This document shows positions 34,574 to 42,384 of a stretch of DNA of 47,029 nucleotides, in pieces (position 1 is the stretch's first letter; every line of letters starts with the position of its first letter). A program made the position numbers and the translations under genes. The notes under the pieces are model-generated. The model made no database searches and had not been told where the DNA came from. It saw only the letters and a list, made by a program, of their open reading frames with translations. Source of the DNA: Pseudomonadota bacterium (GTDB lineage Bacteria > Pseudomonadota > Alphaproteobacteria > Micropepsales > Micropepsaceae); NCBI GenBank assembly GCA_016201105.1, contig JACQDN010000063.1, positions 1 through 47,029 on the forward strand, written 5' to 3'.

Positions 34574-34628
34574 TAATGAAATTCACCGTTGGTCGCTGCC
34601 AAGAAGTGATCGAAGACCGGGGAACGTT

Positions 34629-35774
34629 ATGACGGTATCGTCAGCACCAAGCGGCAAGGGAGTCGAGAACCAAGATCCCTTGGAGGCAACCAAGCTCGAG
34701 GACGGGATTGGGCTCTGCCTCTCTGGCGGCGGATTTCGCGCCATGGTGTTTCATCTAGGCGCGCTTTGGCGGCTCAACGAGTTGGGTCTGCTTTCCAAGA
34801 TCGCGAGATTCTCGAGCGTATCCGGAGGATCGATTACCAATGGCGTTCTTGCCTACGGCTGGCGCCAGTTGACGTTCGACCCCGCGGGAGTCGCGACAAA
34901 TTTCAGAGAGGTGGTCGCCAATCCCATCCTCACCTTTGCAAAAGCAAAAGTCGACTTATGGGCGATTGTTGTCGGACTGCTGCCAACGCAATCGGCGGCG
35001 AAGCGTGTTTCCGCGGCCTACGACAAGGGTTTGTTCCACGGCGCACGGCTCACGGAATTGCCGATGGCCCCGCGTTTCGTATTCAATGCGACAAATCTCA
35101 TGACGGGAGGATTGTTCCGGATATCGCCTGTCTATGCGAGCGACTATCGCGTGGGCCGGATCGAAAGGCCGAATTTCCTGCTGGCGGATGTTATAGCGGC
35201 TTCTTCCGCATTTCCTCCGGTTCTCTCCCCGCTCGATCTGACCTTCGCACCAGACAGCATGACCGATCAGGACGGAACGACACTCCATCGCAAGCCGTAT
35301 ACGGAGCGGGCGGTGCTAACCGATGGCGGCGTGTACGACAATCTGGGCCTCGAAACGGTTTGGAAGCGATACCGGACCGTCCTTGCCAGCAACGCCGGCC
35401 GAAACGTTTTTGCTGAGGAGAGCCCTGCACACAATTGGCCATTTCAGTTGAATCGCGTGGTGGAAGTCATTCTCAATCAGGTCGACAATGCGCGCGAACG
35501 ACAATTGCTCGCCATGGCGCGTCTCAATCAGCGTGTTGTCGGATATTGGACAATCGAGACCGAGCCTGGCGGGTACAAGGCCGCCCCTGCCCTGGCGCTA
35601 TCTGCTGAAGATCGAGCCCGCAGCGCTAAGATCAGCACCAGATTGTCGACCCTCACTCGTTCCGAGTGTCAAGTGTTGGTCTCACACGCGTACCTGCTCT
35701 GCGACCTGGCGCTTCGCAGCTACGTGAATTCTGCGTTGCCACCCCCAACGACGTTTCCGGACATTGATGCGTAG
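34629..35774 (+). CDS. Patatin-like phospholipase
   Basis: A 381-residue hydrolase. It shows the oxyanion-hole motif SGGGFRAM (about 30-37), the nucleophile elbow SVSGGS (about 63-68, G-x-S-x-G variant) and the catalytic Asp motif LTDGGVYDNLG (about 225). The predicted activity is lipid acyl hydrolase/phospholipase A. ATG 34629 is chosen because translation from 34527 adds an atypical stretch; GGGGAACG lies about 5-12 nt upstream. Patatin enzymes are frequent effectors in bacterial conflict systems, but no sensor or secretion gene is adjacent. It is the last intact gene before the comM fragment. Confidence 0.92.
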   Translation: MTVSSAPSGKGVENQDPLEATKLEDGIGLCLSGGGFRAMVFHLGALWRLNELGLLSKIARFSSVSGGSITNGVLAYGWRQLTFDPAGVATNFREVVANPILTFAKAKVDLWAIVVGLLPTQSAAKRVSAAYDKGLFHGARLTELPMAPRFVFNATNLMTGGLFRISPVYASDYRVGRIERPNFLLADVIAASSAFPPVLSPLDLTFAPDSMTDQDGTTLHRKPYTERAVLTDGGVYDNLGLETVWKRYRTVLASNAGRNVFAEESPAHNWPFQLNRVVEVILNQVDNARERQLLAMARLNQRVVGYWTIETEPGGYKAAPALALSAEDRARSAKISTRLSTLTRSECQVLVSHAYLLCDLALRSYVNSALPPPTTFPDIDA

Positions 35775-35821
35775 GCTCTGAGCGCGGAGAACGCTGCGCC
35801 TAGCCTGATGAGCAACCACTC

Positions 35822-35890
35822 GCCGATCTTGCCGGCGCTGTGATCGTACATCGTGCGCATGTGGCGGAAGCGTTGTCGTATCGGCGATAA
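35822..35890 (+). pseudogene. Fragment of a second comM 3' end
   Basis: The frame reads ADLAGAVIVHRAHVAEALSYRR and stops with TAA. The intact ComM at 28960-30474 ends ADLAGAPAVQRGHVAEALSYRRG plus four residues; 16 of 22 aligned residues agree. At the DNA level a 28-bp core (around 35856-35884) matches at 26 positions. An in-frame TAG at 35801 and the lack of upstream homology show that only the end is present. It marks the far border of the probable island. Confidence 0.75.
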
Positions 35891-35959
35891 CGACGTGAAG
35901 ATCGTCGTTGGGCCGCGGCCAAGGCGCTCAGGGTAATACGTGTCGCCGCGGTCAGGCAT

Positions 35960-36340
35960 TCACTTCGGAAAGCACGACCTCGCGGTGAGGGTGATGTTCG
36001 GAAGATCGAAATACCCGAACAAGAAAGTGTAGGTATAGCTCGCCGAAACCTGATTGCCGCATGACGGGGTGGACACGGTGAATGTCGATGTCGCTGGCGT
36101 AAGGCCGTAGCTCTGGGCGGCGGCATAGGATTGTATTTCGCTGGTTGTTCCACACAGGGTCTTGTTCACGCTGGCGCAGCGCGCGGCCGCCTCGACGCCT
36201 TGCTGCAAGGAGAGCTGCGACCACAGCACGATCCCCACTTCGATGATGCCGGCCACAAGCGCAAAAAAAGCCGGCGCTGTCAGCGCAAACTCCACCGCCG
36301 TTGCGCCGGAGCTGTCGCGAAGGTCTCGTATCCGCTTCAT
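35960..36340 (-). CDS. TadE-like pilus assembly protein
   Basis: A 126-residue protein. The N-terminus RIRDLRDSSGATAVEFALTAPAFFALV is the classical TadE motif, a polar start with Gly-Ala-x-Ala-Val-Glu followed by one membrane helix. The mature part has a Cys pair that may form a disulfide (CASVNKTLC, and CGNQ...CFPK). TadE pseudopilins take part in Flp pilus assembly. ATG 36340 overlaps the stop of the upstream TadE/G-like gene (ATGA). Confidence 0.85.
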   Translation of the reverse strand: MKRIRDLRDSSGATAVEFALTAPAFFALVAGIIEVGIVLWSQLSLQQGVEAAARCASVNKTLCGTTSEIQSYAAAQSYGLTPATSTFTVSTPSCGNQVSASYTYTFLFGYFDLPNITLTARSCFPK

Positions 36341-36843
36341 TTGATCCGCACCGTAGAGGTCGCGACCTGGGTGAAGCTGGTGGGAACGATCGGGTAGGCC
36401 AGAATGGTCGAATACGTGCGGGTCGCCGTCACCTTGATATAGGTCCCTGCCGTCATGCCGTCGGAGCAGGTCGTGCCGCAGGTCGTGCTCGTCACGGCAG
36501 AGGACGTTGGGCAGCCGCAAAACTGGGACGGCGCCGGCGAGGCGCTGATGCCGGAAGTCGATGTTGCGTTGGTCACCGCGGAGGAAATGGCGGTGGCATT
36601 AAAGCCGTACACGGCGGCGTATTGAGCCCCGGATTGTGCCGAAGTTTGCACCTGCATGTCGCTATAGAACGCCAAGCTGAAATCTGCCGAGACGACCAGC
36701 AACATGCCCAGCAGCGGCCCGACCATGGCAAATTCGATCGCGGCGGCCCCGCTTGTCGCGCGCTTGCCCTTCGCGAAAGGCGCCGAAATAGCACGCAGCC
36801 GGCGGCCTGTGCGAAGGGTCCAGGTTTTGAGCGCGCCGTCCAT
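36337..36843 (-). CDS. TadE/TadG-like pilus assembly protein
   Basis: A 168-residue protein. After a 25-residue cytoplasmic start it has KRATSGAAAIEFAMVGPLLGMLLVV, the TadE/G signature with the conserved Glu and one helix. The remainder is Ser/Thr-rich with a Cys cluster (QFCGCPTS and TTCGTTCSDG). ATG 36843 lies 4 bp after the stop of the larger TadG-like gene, and the downstream stop overlaps the TadE start, so the three are one operon. Confidence 0.82.
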   Translation of the reverse strand: MDGALKTWTLRTGRRLRAISAPFAKGKRATSGAAAIEFAMVGPLLGMLLVVSADFSLAFYSDMQVQTSAQSGAQYAAVYGFNATAISSAVTNATSTSGISASPAPSQFCGCPTSSAVTSTTCGTTCSDGMTAGTYIKVTATRTYSTILAYPIVPTSFTQVATSTVRIK

Positions 36844-36847
36844 CCCG

Positions 36848-38164
36848 TCACTCCACCAGACTGGCTTGGGAGATGCCGATGGATTGGGTGCCGTAAGACG
36901 AGCAATTGACCGCCAAGTTGGCATTGCCGGAGAACGTGATGGTGTCACCGATCAATTGGGTGCAATTGGTGCTGCCGCTCGCGCCGCCGGAATAATTGAC
37001 CGTTCCATCCGGCAAGTAGACGGCGCCGCCCAAAATCTGTCCCGAACCGCCGTTAAACTTGAATGTCGTGCTCGTCGGCATCTTGCGGTCGCCGTAGATC
37101 ACGATGCCCGCCGTCGGTCCGGTGGTGGGGGCCGTCAAATTGATTGTCGCGCCACCATTTATGAGCGCCGAGGCGTAGTTCGATCCCGTGCTCGACGTGA
37201 ATACGAGCGTCACGCCCGTGCCCGACAGAGTGGCGGAACCGTTCACCGACAGCGAACCTCGATCGATATAATAGATGCCGGGGTTTAACGTGACGTTGGC
37301 ACCGGCGTTCATTTGGATGCCCTGGCAATAGACGCCCGGATTAAGCGTGACGGTCGTCTTGATGCTGAGATTGGTTGAATCGCAGCCCGAGAATGAAGGT
37401 GGACTGACGCTGGCATAGGGATCGGAAATCGCCGACACACCCTTGTTGATGCCATTTGTGGCCGTGATGCCCGTTCCCGAAATTCCACCGACGACATTGA
37501 CCGAATCGGCGGTGATCGTCGCCGAACCGCCATTGATCAGCGCGGTGCCGCTCGAAGAATTATCGTAGAGGCTGCATCCGTTGAGAACGATGGCGCTCGA
37601 GCCTTGGCTGGTCGTGCCGCCGCTGACGGTAGAGTTCAAGGAAAGGACGCACCCGGTACCGTTATTGCCGGCGAGCGCAACCGCCAGCCCGGTGATGGTG
37701 ACCGGCGTGGAGCTGTATATCCCCGACAAAAGGCGCGGCTGCGATGTGCTGACGATAATTTCGACGGCTTTGGAATTGGAGGTGTAATTGCCGGTCGTCG
37801 GCGGACGGTGCACCGTGACCGTCGTGCTGTTCACTCCGACAGTATAGCCATAGGTCGCCACAATTCCGGACGCTTGCGTCGTCAAGCTCTTGGAGGTGTT
37901 CAGGCTGTAGAGCGTGGCAGCACTCAGCGCCGCCGAATCCGCCGCCCCCTGCAAAGTTTGATGCTCGTAGATCCACAGACCGCCTTCCGTGGCCAGCCCG
38001 CCGCAGCCGATCAACACCGGAGCAAGAAGGGCGACGATGGTAGCGTAGTTGCCGGAGCGGTCGCGCCAGAAGCGGGCCGGCAGAGCGGTAACGAGCGCGA
38101 CGATGCCTCCAATCCCCAAAGACCGGTCTTGGCTATTGCGACGCGTGTTCGAGGACTGTGGCAC
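36848..38164 (-). CDS. TadG-like pilus protein with Ser/Thr/Gly/Asn-rich repeat region
   Basis: A 438-residue protein. The N-terminal region FWRDRSGNYATIVALLAPVLIGCGGLATEGGLW is the TadG-type membrane segment (pfam TadE-like N-domain). It is followed by EHQTLQGAADSAALSAA, the conserved helix of Flp pilus TadG proteins. From about residue 170 on the sequence becomes a long Gly/Ser/Thr/Asn-rich, beta-helix-like stretch with repeated N-G-x-A-T and L-N-P-G-x-Y units and several spaced Cys. The usual VWA domain of TadG was not seen. The core Tad genes (cpaB-F) are not in the window. Confidence 0.8.
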   Translation of the reverse strand: MPQSSNTRRNSQDRSLGIGGIVALVTALPARFWRDRSGNYATIVALLAPVLIGCGGLATEGGLWIYEHQTLQGAADSAALSAATLYSLNTSKSLTTQASGIVATYGYTVGVNSTTVTVHRPPTTGNYTSNSKAVEIIVSTSQPRLLSGIYSSTPVTITGLAVALAGNNGTGCVLSLNSTVSGGTTSQGSSAIVLNGCSLYDNSSSGTALINGGSATITADSVNVVGGISGTGITATNGINKGVSAISDPYASVSPPSFSGCDSTNLSIKTTVTLNPGVYCQGIQMNAGANVTLNPGIYYIDRGSLSVNGSATLSGTGVTLVFTSSTGSNYASALINGGATINLTAPTTGPTAGIVIYGDRKMPTSTTFKFNGGSGQILGGAVYLPDGTVNYSGGASGSTNCTQLIGDTITFSGNANLAVNCSSYGTQSIGISQASLVE

Positions 38165-38486
38165 GGCATCCTTCTTTATTCGGCTTCAATACGACGAGTT
38201 GCGGCGCGCCCTGCCGAGAGGCCGTCAAACCAAGAGGATCGCGCAATTTATCTTCAAATTGTTAAAGTGATGCCAAAGCCCGAGCGTCCTGACATTAAGA
38301 GTGTGGAAACCATATTTGTGCGGGAGGAACGTCATGGTGGCTCGTCTGCAGGCCGATCAGCAAAAATGGCAGCAAAAATAGGAGCAATCCGGCATTCCGC
38401 TTTCAACGGGCTGTGCGCAGATAAATCGACACTGATCCTATTTTTTTGTTCGCGAGAGCAATCCGGGCCGCCGACGATCGCCGGTA
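38165..38486. other. Upstream region of the TadG-like operon, 322 bp
   Basis: The first 150 bp include an AT-richer stretch (about 38235-38330) that should contain the operon promoter. A 15-codon frame with an excellent ribosome binding site lies at 38334-38381 on the plus strand (see separate entry). A T-run of eight at about 38440-38447 follows a weak foldback. No larger gene was found. Confidence 0.45.
38334..38381 (+). CDS. Possible 15-residue peptide with strong ribosome binding site
   Basis: GGGAGGAA sits 4-5 nt before ATG 38334. The frame encodes MVARLQADQQKWQQK and ends at TAG 38379-38381. It is followed about 60 bp later by a T-run. It could be a leader peptide, a relic of a gene start or chance. 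No downstream plus-strand gene follows it. Confidence 0.25.
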   Translation: MVARLQADQQKWQQK

Positions 38487-38906
38487 CTACGCCGGAATGC
38501 CGCTCGCCGCGCAGGGACGGAACGCCGCCGCGGTGACGCCGCTGTCTTCGTAGTTGGTGTAGGCGACGGCTTGTCCGTTCTTCACCACCCAGTACATCGC
38601 CCACCGTGCCGTGAACGGCTTTCCGGTCGGGCGGGCTATGCCGGACCACATGCCCAGCGCCACCACCTCGTCGCCTTGGCAGACATAGCGCTCCGGCGTG
38701 AAACTCGAAACTTCCACCGACGTGGTGAGCTTGCGGAAAAACTCGGCTGCTTCCGTGCGGCCGCGGTAGTGGCCCGAATAGGGCAAGTCCACCGTCTGGT
38801 TGTGGCGCAGGTCAATATCCTCCGCCATCAACGCCAGAATTGCCGCAATGTCGCCCTTTTGAAAGGCGGCGTACATGTCTTGGACAACCCGCACCGGTTC
38901 CGTCAT
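38487..38906 (-). CDS. NTF2-like (SnoaL-type) protein
   Basis: A 139-residue single-domain protein. The N-terminal helix VVQDMYAAFQKGDIAAILALMAEDIDL and the following strands YRGRTEAAEFFRKL and PERYVCQGDEVVALGMW are the standard layout of the SnoaL/NTF2 alpha+beta cone. Such proteins are often isomerases or small-molecule hydrolases; substrate and pathway are unknown. It is divergent from DUF2127 with a 155-bp gap. Confidence 0.88.
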   Translation of the reverse strand: MTEPVRVVQDMYAAFQKGDIAAILALMAEDIDLRHNQTVDLPYSGHYRGRTEAAEFFRKLTTSVEVSSFTPERYVCQGDEVVALGMWSGIARPTGKPFTARWAMYWVVKNGQAVAYTNYEDSGVTAAAFRPCAASGIPA

Positions 38907-39061
38907 CTGCTTGATCCCTGTTCGTGCCAGCCGACGTCATACGCATTCGGCAGCGTTATGGATCAGCCCGACGGAAGTGGGCTCAGCCTCTCAATTACCT
39001 GTCTCACTCTTGGGGTGCACTCCAGTGTCATGTCACCGGATTCGAGGTAGAATCCAAATCC

Positions 39062-39574
39062 ATGACCACCGCACGTGCAGAACGCACGACCTATGAACTC
39101 TTCCGCATCAGCGTCCTGCTGAAGGGTGCCAATGCGCTGCTTGAGATTGTCGGCGGCGCCCTTGCGCTTCTCATCCCGCCAAGTGCGATCACCGCGCTCG
39201 CATCCTATCTGACCCAAGGCGAACTGACGGAAGATCCCAACGATTTCATCGCGACGCATCTGCTGGCGTGGGCGAATAGCTTTGCCGTGCGCGGCCATCT
39301 CTTTGCAGGCCTTTATTTGCTCAGCCACGGCATCGTAAAATCGGTGCTCGTCGTGGGCCTGTTGCGCAACCGGTTATGGGCCTATCCGGCATCGCTCGTC
39401 GTGTTCGGGCTCTTTGTTCTCTATCAAATGTATCTCTACACGCTCAATCACGCGTCGCTGCTGATCGCGCTCACGCTGTTCGACTTTGTGGTGATGTGGC
39501 TGATCTGGCGGGAATACGCGATCGTGCGTTCGCACCGCGCGGCAGCCGAAAAATCGGGATCAGAGTCGATTTGA
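39062..39574 (+). CDS. DUF2127 family membrane protein
   Basis: A 170-residue protein with about four membrane helices. The family pattern is visible as LLKGANALLEIVGGALALLI at the N-terminus, then FAVRGHLFAGLYLLSHGIVKSVLV with the conserved histidines and AYPASLVVFGLFVLYQMYLY. The function is unknown. ATG 39062 is chosen; the upstream ATG (38924) overlaps the divergent gene's promoter region. Confidence 0.82.
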   Translation: MTTARAERTTYELFRISVLLKGANALLEIVGGALALLIPPSAITALASYLTQGELTEDPNDFIATHLLAWANSFAVRGHLFAGLYLLSHGIVKSVLVVGLLRNRLWAYPASLVVFGLFVLYQMYLYTLNHASLLIALTLFDFVVMWLIWREYAIVRSHRAAAEKSGSESI

Positions 39575-39701
39575 GTTCGGCGGACCCTGCGATTTGCGAG
39601 GGTCGCCGATGAGCCCGTACCCGAATGGCTTTGCGCCAACGTGCGGGCAGGCGGCGCGCGGTTTAGCGGGGTAGAGGGAATGTCGTGTTGAGAGGGAAGA
39701 A

Positions 39702-40067
39702 TTAGCGACCACTACGCTTCGCGCGCGCTCGCGGCTTGGTCAGCGCGCTGAGCGCGCGAAGATCCTTCGCCGCCGCGCGCGCGGCATGGCGTTCCATGGC
39801 GCGATAGTGCTTGAGCAGTTTGCGCCCTGGCGCGGTGAGCTTGGTGCCGCCGCCGTCGCGGCCGCCGGCTTCGGTGAGCGTGACGCGCTCCTGCACCGCA
39901 TCCTCGATCGCCTGCAACAGCAACCAGGCGCGGCGGTAGCTCATGCGCAGGCTGGCGGCGGCTTTGCGGATCGAGCCTGTGGACTCAATGGCTTCGAGCA
40001 GCCGCGCTTTGCCCGGACCGAATTGTGCCCCGGACTCGAAATCCACGCGAATGGTGAGACGTGCCAT
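39702..40067 (-). CDS. ModE-type winged-helix transcriptional regulator
   Basis: A 121-residue protein corresponding to the DNA-binding half of ModE. It shows FGPGKARLLEAIESTGSIRKAAASLRMSYRRAWLLLQAI (winged helix with the SISKAAK/MSYKRAW-like signature), followed by the usual TEAGGRDGGGTKLT wing. The molybdate-binding TOBE half is missing, as in many alphaproteobacterial 'LysR-like ModE' proteins. It is divergent from modA with a 104-bp gap and is expected to regulate it in response to molybdate status. ATG 40067 is the preferred start. Confidence 0.88.
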   Translation of the reverse strand: MARLTIRVDFESGAQFGPGKARLLEAIESTGSIRKAAASLRMSYRRAWLLLQAIEDAVQERVTLTEAGGRDGGGTKLTAPGRKLLKHYRAMERHAARAAAKDLRALSALTKPRARAKRSGR

Positions 40068-40171
40068 TCCTGCAAACCTGTGACGCAAAGGCAGCCTTGT
40101 CCAGTATGCTTTTCCCTGCGCGGTATCCATGTAAATATCACGACTTGGGACGACTTCCTTGGAGCACGATC

Positions 40172-40951
40172 ATGGGACTTGGCCGAGTTGCCAAAGCGCT
40201 TGCGGGCGCCCTTTTGTTCGCTCTTGTGGCTTCGCAGGCCTTTGCCGCCGATGTGACAGTGTTCGCCGCCACCTCGCTGACCGAGGCGCTGCAAAAGGTG
40301 GGCGACGCCTACAAACTGCGGACCGGCAAGGACGTGGTGTTTTCCTTTGCCGCCTCCTCGGCGCTGGCGCGCCAGATCGAGGCCTCGTCGGGCGGCACGG
40401 ACGTCTACATTTCTGCCGACAGCGACTGGATGGACTATCTCGACAATCGCGGGCTGATCGCCCACGACACGCGCAAGGATCTGCTGGGCAATCATCTGGT
40501 GCTGGTGGCGCCTGCGGATTCGAACATCAAGCTCAGCATTGCGCCGCATTTCGATCTGGTGGGCGCCTTGAACAGCGGGCGCCTCGCGATCGCCGATCCG
40601 GACTCCGTGCCGGCGGGGCGTTACGCCAAACAGGCGCTTTCTTCGCTCGGCGTGTGGGGCGGCGTCGCCGATCTGCTGGTGCAGGCGGAGAACGTGCGCG
40701 TGGCGCTGGCTTATGTGGCGCGCGGCGAAGCCCCGCTCGGCATCGTCTACACCACCGATGCGATGAGCCAACCCAAAGTCAAAATCGTCGGAGAATTTCC
40801 CGACGCTACGCACGACAAGATCGTCTATCCCGCCGCGCTGACCAAAGATGCGCGGCCCGGCGCCAAAGCGTTTCTCGATTTTCTCGACAGCCCGCAAGCC
40901 ACGGCGATTTTCCAGAAAGCCGGATTCGTTGTTCTCGGAGATGAAAATTGA
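40172..40951 (+). CDS. modA: Molybdate ABC transporter substrate-binding protein
   Basis: A 259-residue periplasmic protein with signal peptide (cleavage after AFA near residue 24). The ligand-binding features of ModA follow: VFAATSLTEALQKV at the start of the mature part, FSFAASSALARQIE and the DVYISADSDWMDYL block. GGAG lies 8 nt upstream of the ATG. The ABC partners modB and modC are not downstream; a repeat arm and a minus-strand gene follow. The regulator lies divergently upstream. Either the permease is encoded elsewhere or this binding protein serves another transporter. Confidence 0.93.
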   Translation: MGLGRVAKALAGALLFALVASQAFAADVTVFAATSLTEALQKVGDAYKLRTGKDVVFSFAASSALARQIEASSGGTDVYISADSDWMDYLDNRGLIAHDTRKDLLGNHLVLVAPADSNIKLSIAPHFDLVGALNSGRLAIADPDSVPAGRYAKQALSSLGVWGGVADLLVQAENVRVALAYVARGEAPLGIVYTTDAMSQPKVKIVGEFPDATHDKIVYPAALTKDARPGAKAFLDFLDSPQATAIFQKAGFVVLGDEN

Positions 40952-40996
40952 ACTCTGAGCGACCTCGCGGCGTGACGCGGAAAAGAAAAAAGTGGT

Positions 40997-41036
40997 TCAC
41001 GCGGAGACGCGGGCGCGCTCCGCGCGCCGCGGAGAT
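40997..41036. repeat. Solo arm of the CGCGGAGA-type repeat
   Basis: The segment begins TCACGCGGAGACGCGG and continues into a small hairpin (GGCGCGC-TCC-GCGCGCC, 41012-41028) and a GCGGAG. It matches the left arm of the element at 43954, but no right arm follows. It lies 18 bp beyond the stop of a gene that looks truncated. Confidence 0.65.
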
Positions 41037-41053
41037 CACGGAAGAGATCCACG

Positions 41054-41335
41054 CTAGCGCGCGCCTTCCAGCTCGGCCTTGGCCTTGGGCGCATATTCAT
41101 TGTTGTTCGCCGGCCCCATGTTGCCGGTCTTCTCCAGCTTGGAGAGCGGAAATAGGATGTCGGTGAAGGCACGGAAGTCATAGTCAAGAATAAAGGAGCC
41201 GTCGTAGCGCTGCACCAGCGGATTGTCCTTGGACTTGGGTGCATCCTTGGTGGGGATGCTCGCATCGGCGAAGGCCGGCGCGGACACAACCCAGAGCAAG
41301 CCCGCCGCGAGCGCGGCGATGGTTAAGAGACGCAT
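41054..41335 (-). CDS. Short exported protein, probably the truncated N-terminus of an OmpA-type protein
   Basis: A 93-residue protein with a signal peptide (cleavage after AFA near residue 23). The mature part contains SKDNPLVQRYDGSFILDY and FPLSKLEKTG. These segments resemble the beginning of larger OmpA-family/DUF4892 envelope proteins, in which the equivalent of the terminal KAELEGA is followed by a longer beta domain. Here the frame stops at once and a repeat arm follows after 18 bp, which suggests loss of the C-terminal part. AGAGGA lies about 6 nt before ATG 41335. Confidence 0.6.
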   Translation of the reverse strand: MRLLTIAALAAGLLWVVSAPAFADASIPTKDAPKSKDNPLVQRYDGSFILDYDFRAFTDILFPLSKLEKTGNMGPANNNEYAPKAKAELEGAR

Positions 41336-41359
41336 GACAATCCTCTGGAGAAAAATCGA

Positions 41360-41389
41360 GCGTGCGCAGTCTAACCAGACTGCGCACGC
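41360..41389 (-). terminator. Rho-independent terminator
   Basis: A perfect 13-bp stem (GCGTGCGCAGTCT and its complement) with a 4-nt loop is followed on the minus strand by a T-run (41351-41355). It lies between the stop of the 41403-41978 gene and the start of the next minus-strand gene, so it should end the transcript of the former. Confidence 0.85.
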
Positions 41390-41402
41390 AAAAGAAACGG
41401 AC

Positions 41403-41978
41403 TCAGCGAATGGCGTGTGCCATCGCCTTGCCGCGCCCGAGCCACCAGGCGATCGCGAGACCGGCGAGGAACGCGCCGACCACTTCAATGGTGATTTGCG
41501 CCAGCGTGTAGTCGAGCGGGAATCGATACCAAATCCAATATGACGCGTTCGTCGCAAGGCCGGCGGAAACACCGATCAAAGTGACTGCAATCACCCGGTT
41601 CGCAAATCCCGCAGCCATTGCGGCCACGACAAAAGCCGCAATCAATGTCTGCGCCAGCTCTTTAAGAAATTCCTTGACCATCAGCGGCGCCATCCTGTCC
41701 GGAGTCGCTAGCGGCGGACGATAGAGCAACATGCCGGAGGGATTGAGCTTCCTCAGGTCGACCTCCTTCGTCATCGCGTTGGGATCTTTGGGATCGACCC
41801 AGGGAAAGAAGTACAGAGCTTCCTTATCACCTATCGATTGGTGCATCGTGTTCAGTACGGCCTGCTCATTGGGCATTTGACTCAAGCCCGTATAACCGAG
41901 CGGCGTGACTGTATGGGCAATCGACGTCCACACGAACATCGCGATGGCGCCCAGCAGTCCTGCAATGAGAATTCGCAT
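41403..41978 (-). CDS. Integral membrane protein of unknown function
   Basis: A 191-residue protein. An N-terminal hydrophobic helix (MRILIAGLLGAIAMFVWTSIAH) is followed by a polar extracytoplasmic part of about 90 residues (with FFPWVDPKDPNAMTKE) and three membrane helices (about 110-130, 132-150, 158-182). No known motif was recognised. AAGGGGG lies 5 nt before the ATG, and a strong terminator follows the stop, so it is a single-gene unit. Confidence 0.68.
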   Translation of the reverse strand: MRILIAGLLGAIAMFVWTSIAHTVTPLGYTGLSQMPNEQAVLNTMHQSIGDKEALYFFPWVDPKDPNAMTKEVDLRKLNPSGMLLYRPPLATPDRMAPLMVKEFLKELAQTLIAAFVVAAMAAGFANRVIAVTLIGVSAGLATNASYWIWYRFPLDYTLAQITIEVVGAFLAGLAIAWWLGRGKAMAHAIR

Positions 41979-42151
41979 CGTTTCCCCCTTTGTGCGAAAC
42001 GGGGCGGACTATACGCGAGGCAGGCGTGCCGAGCTATTCAGCGAGCGCGGGCCTGTAGCGGATTGTGCACTGCGAAAAGCCCGCCAGCGCGCCTTCTTGG
42101 CGGCTTGGCGGTTATGCCGTAAGCAATTCGCACTGGAAAGCGGGGACGGGC

Positions 42152-42382
42152 ATGGCGGAAAAACGAGAGGCAAATAAACCGGGCGCCGAGAAGCCGAGGC
42201 GTCGACGCGCGATCTATCTTCTTCTCCTGGTGCCGATCGTGGCGACGCTGTGGGTGCCGATCTACAACAGGCTCGATCCCGAGATCGCGGGCATTCCTTT
42301 CTTCTATTGGTATCAGCTTGTCTGGGTGCCGTTGGCGGCGCTCTTTCTTTACGTCGTTTATCGCGTCGAGGGCGGGAACTGA
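42152..42382 (+). CDS. DUF3311 small membrane subunit of a solute symporter
   Basis: A 76-residue protein with a basic N-terminus and two membrane helices (IYLLLLVPIVATLWVP and FYWYQLVWVPLAALFLYVVY) around the conserved YNRLDPEIAGIPFFYWYQ segment. This is the DUF3311 pattern. The genes lie directly before MctP-type sodium/solute symporters. Only 2 bp separate its stop from the symporter ATG. A longer frame from 42065 was not used because GCGGGGACGGG precedes ATG 42152. Confidence 0.87.
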   Translation: MAEKREANKPGAEKPRRRRAIYLLLLVPIVATLWVPIYNRLDPEIAGIPFFYWYQLVWVPLAALFLYVVYRVEGGN

Positions 42383-42384
42383 TC

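Noticed and set aside
40085..40150. Possible ModE operator upstream of modA
   Set aside because: A GGTAT...ATATC half-palindrome is present, but it is imperfect and short of the known ModE consensus. Not strong enough to annotate.
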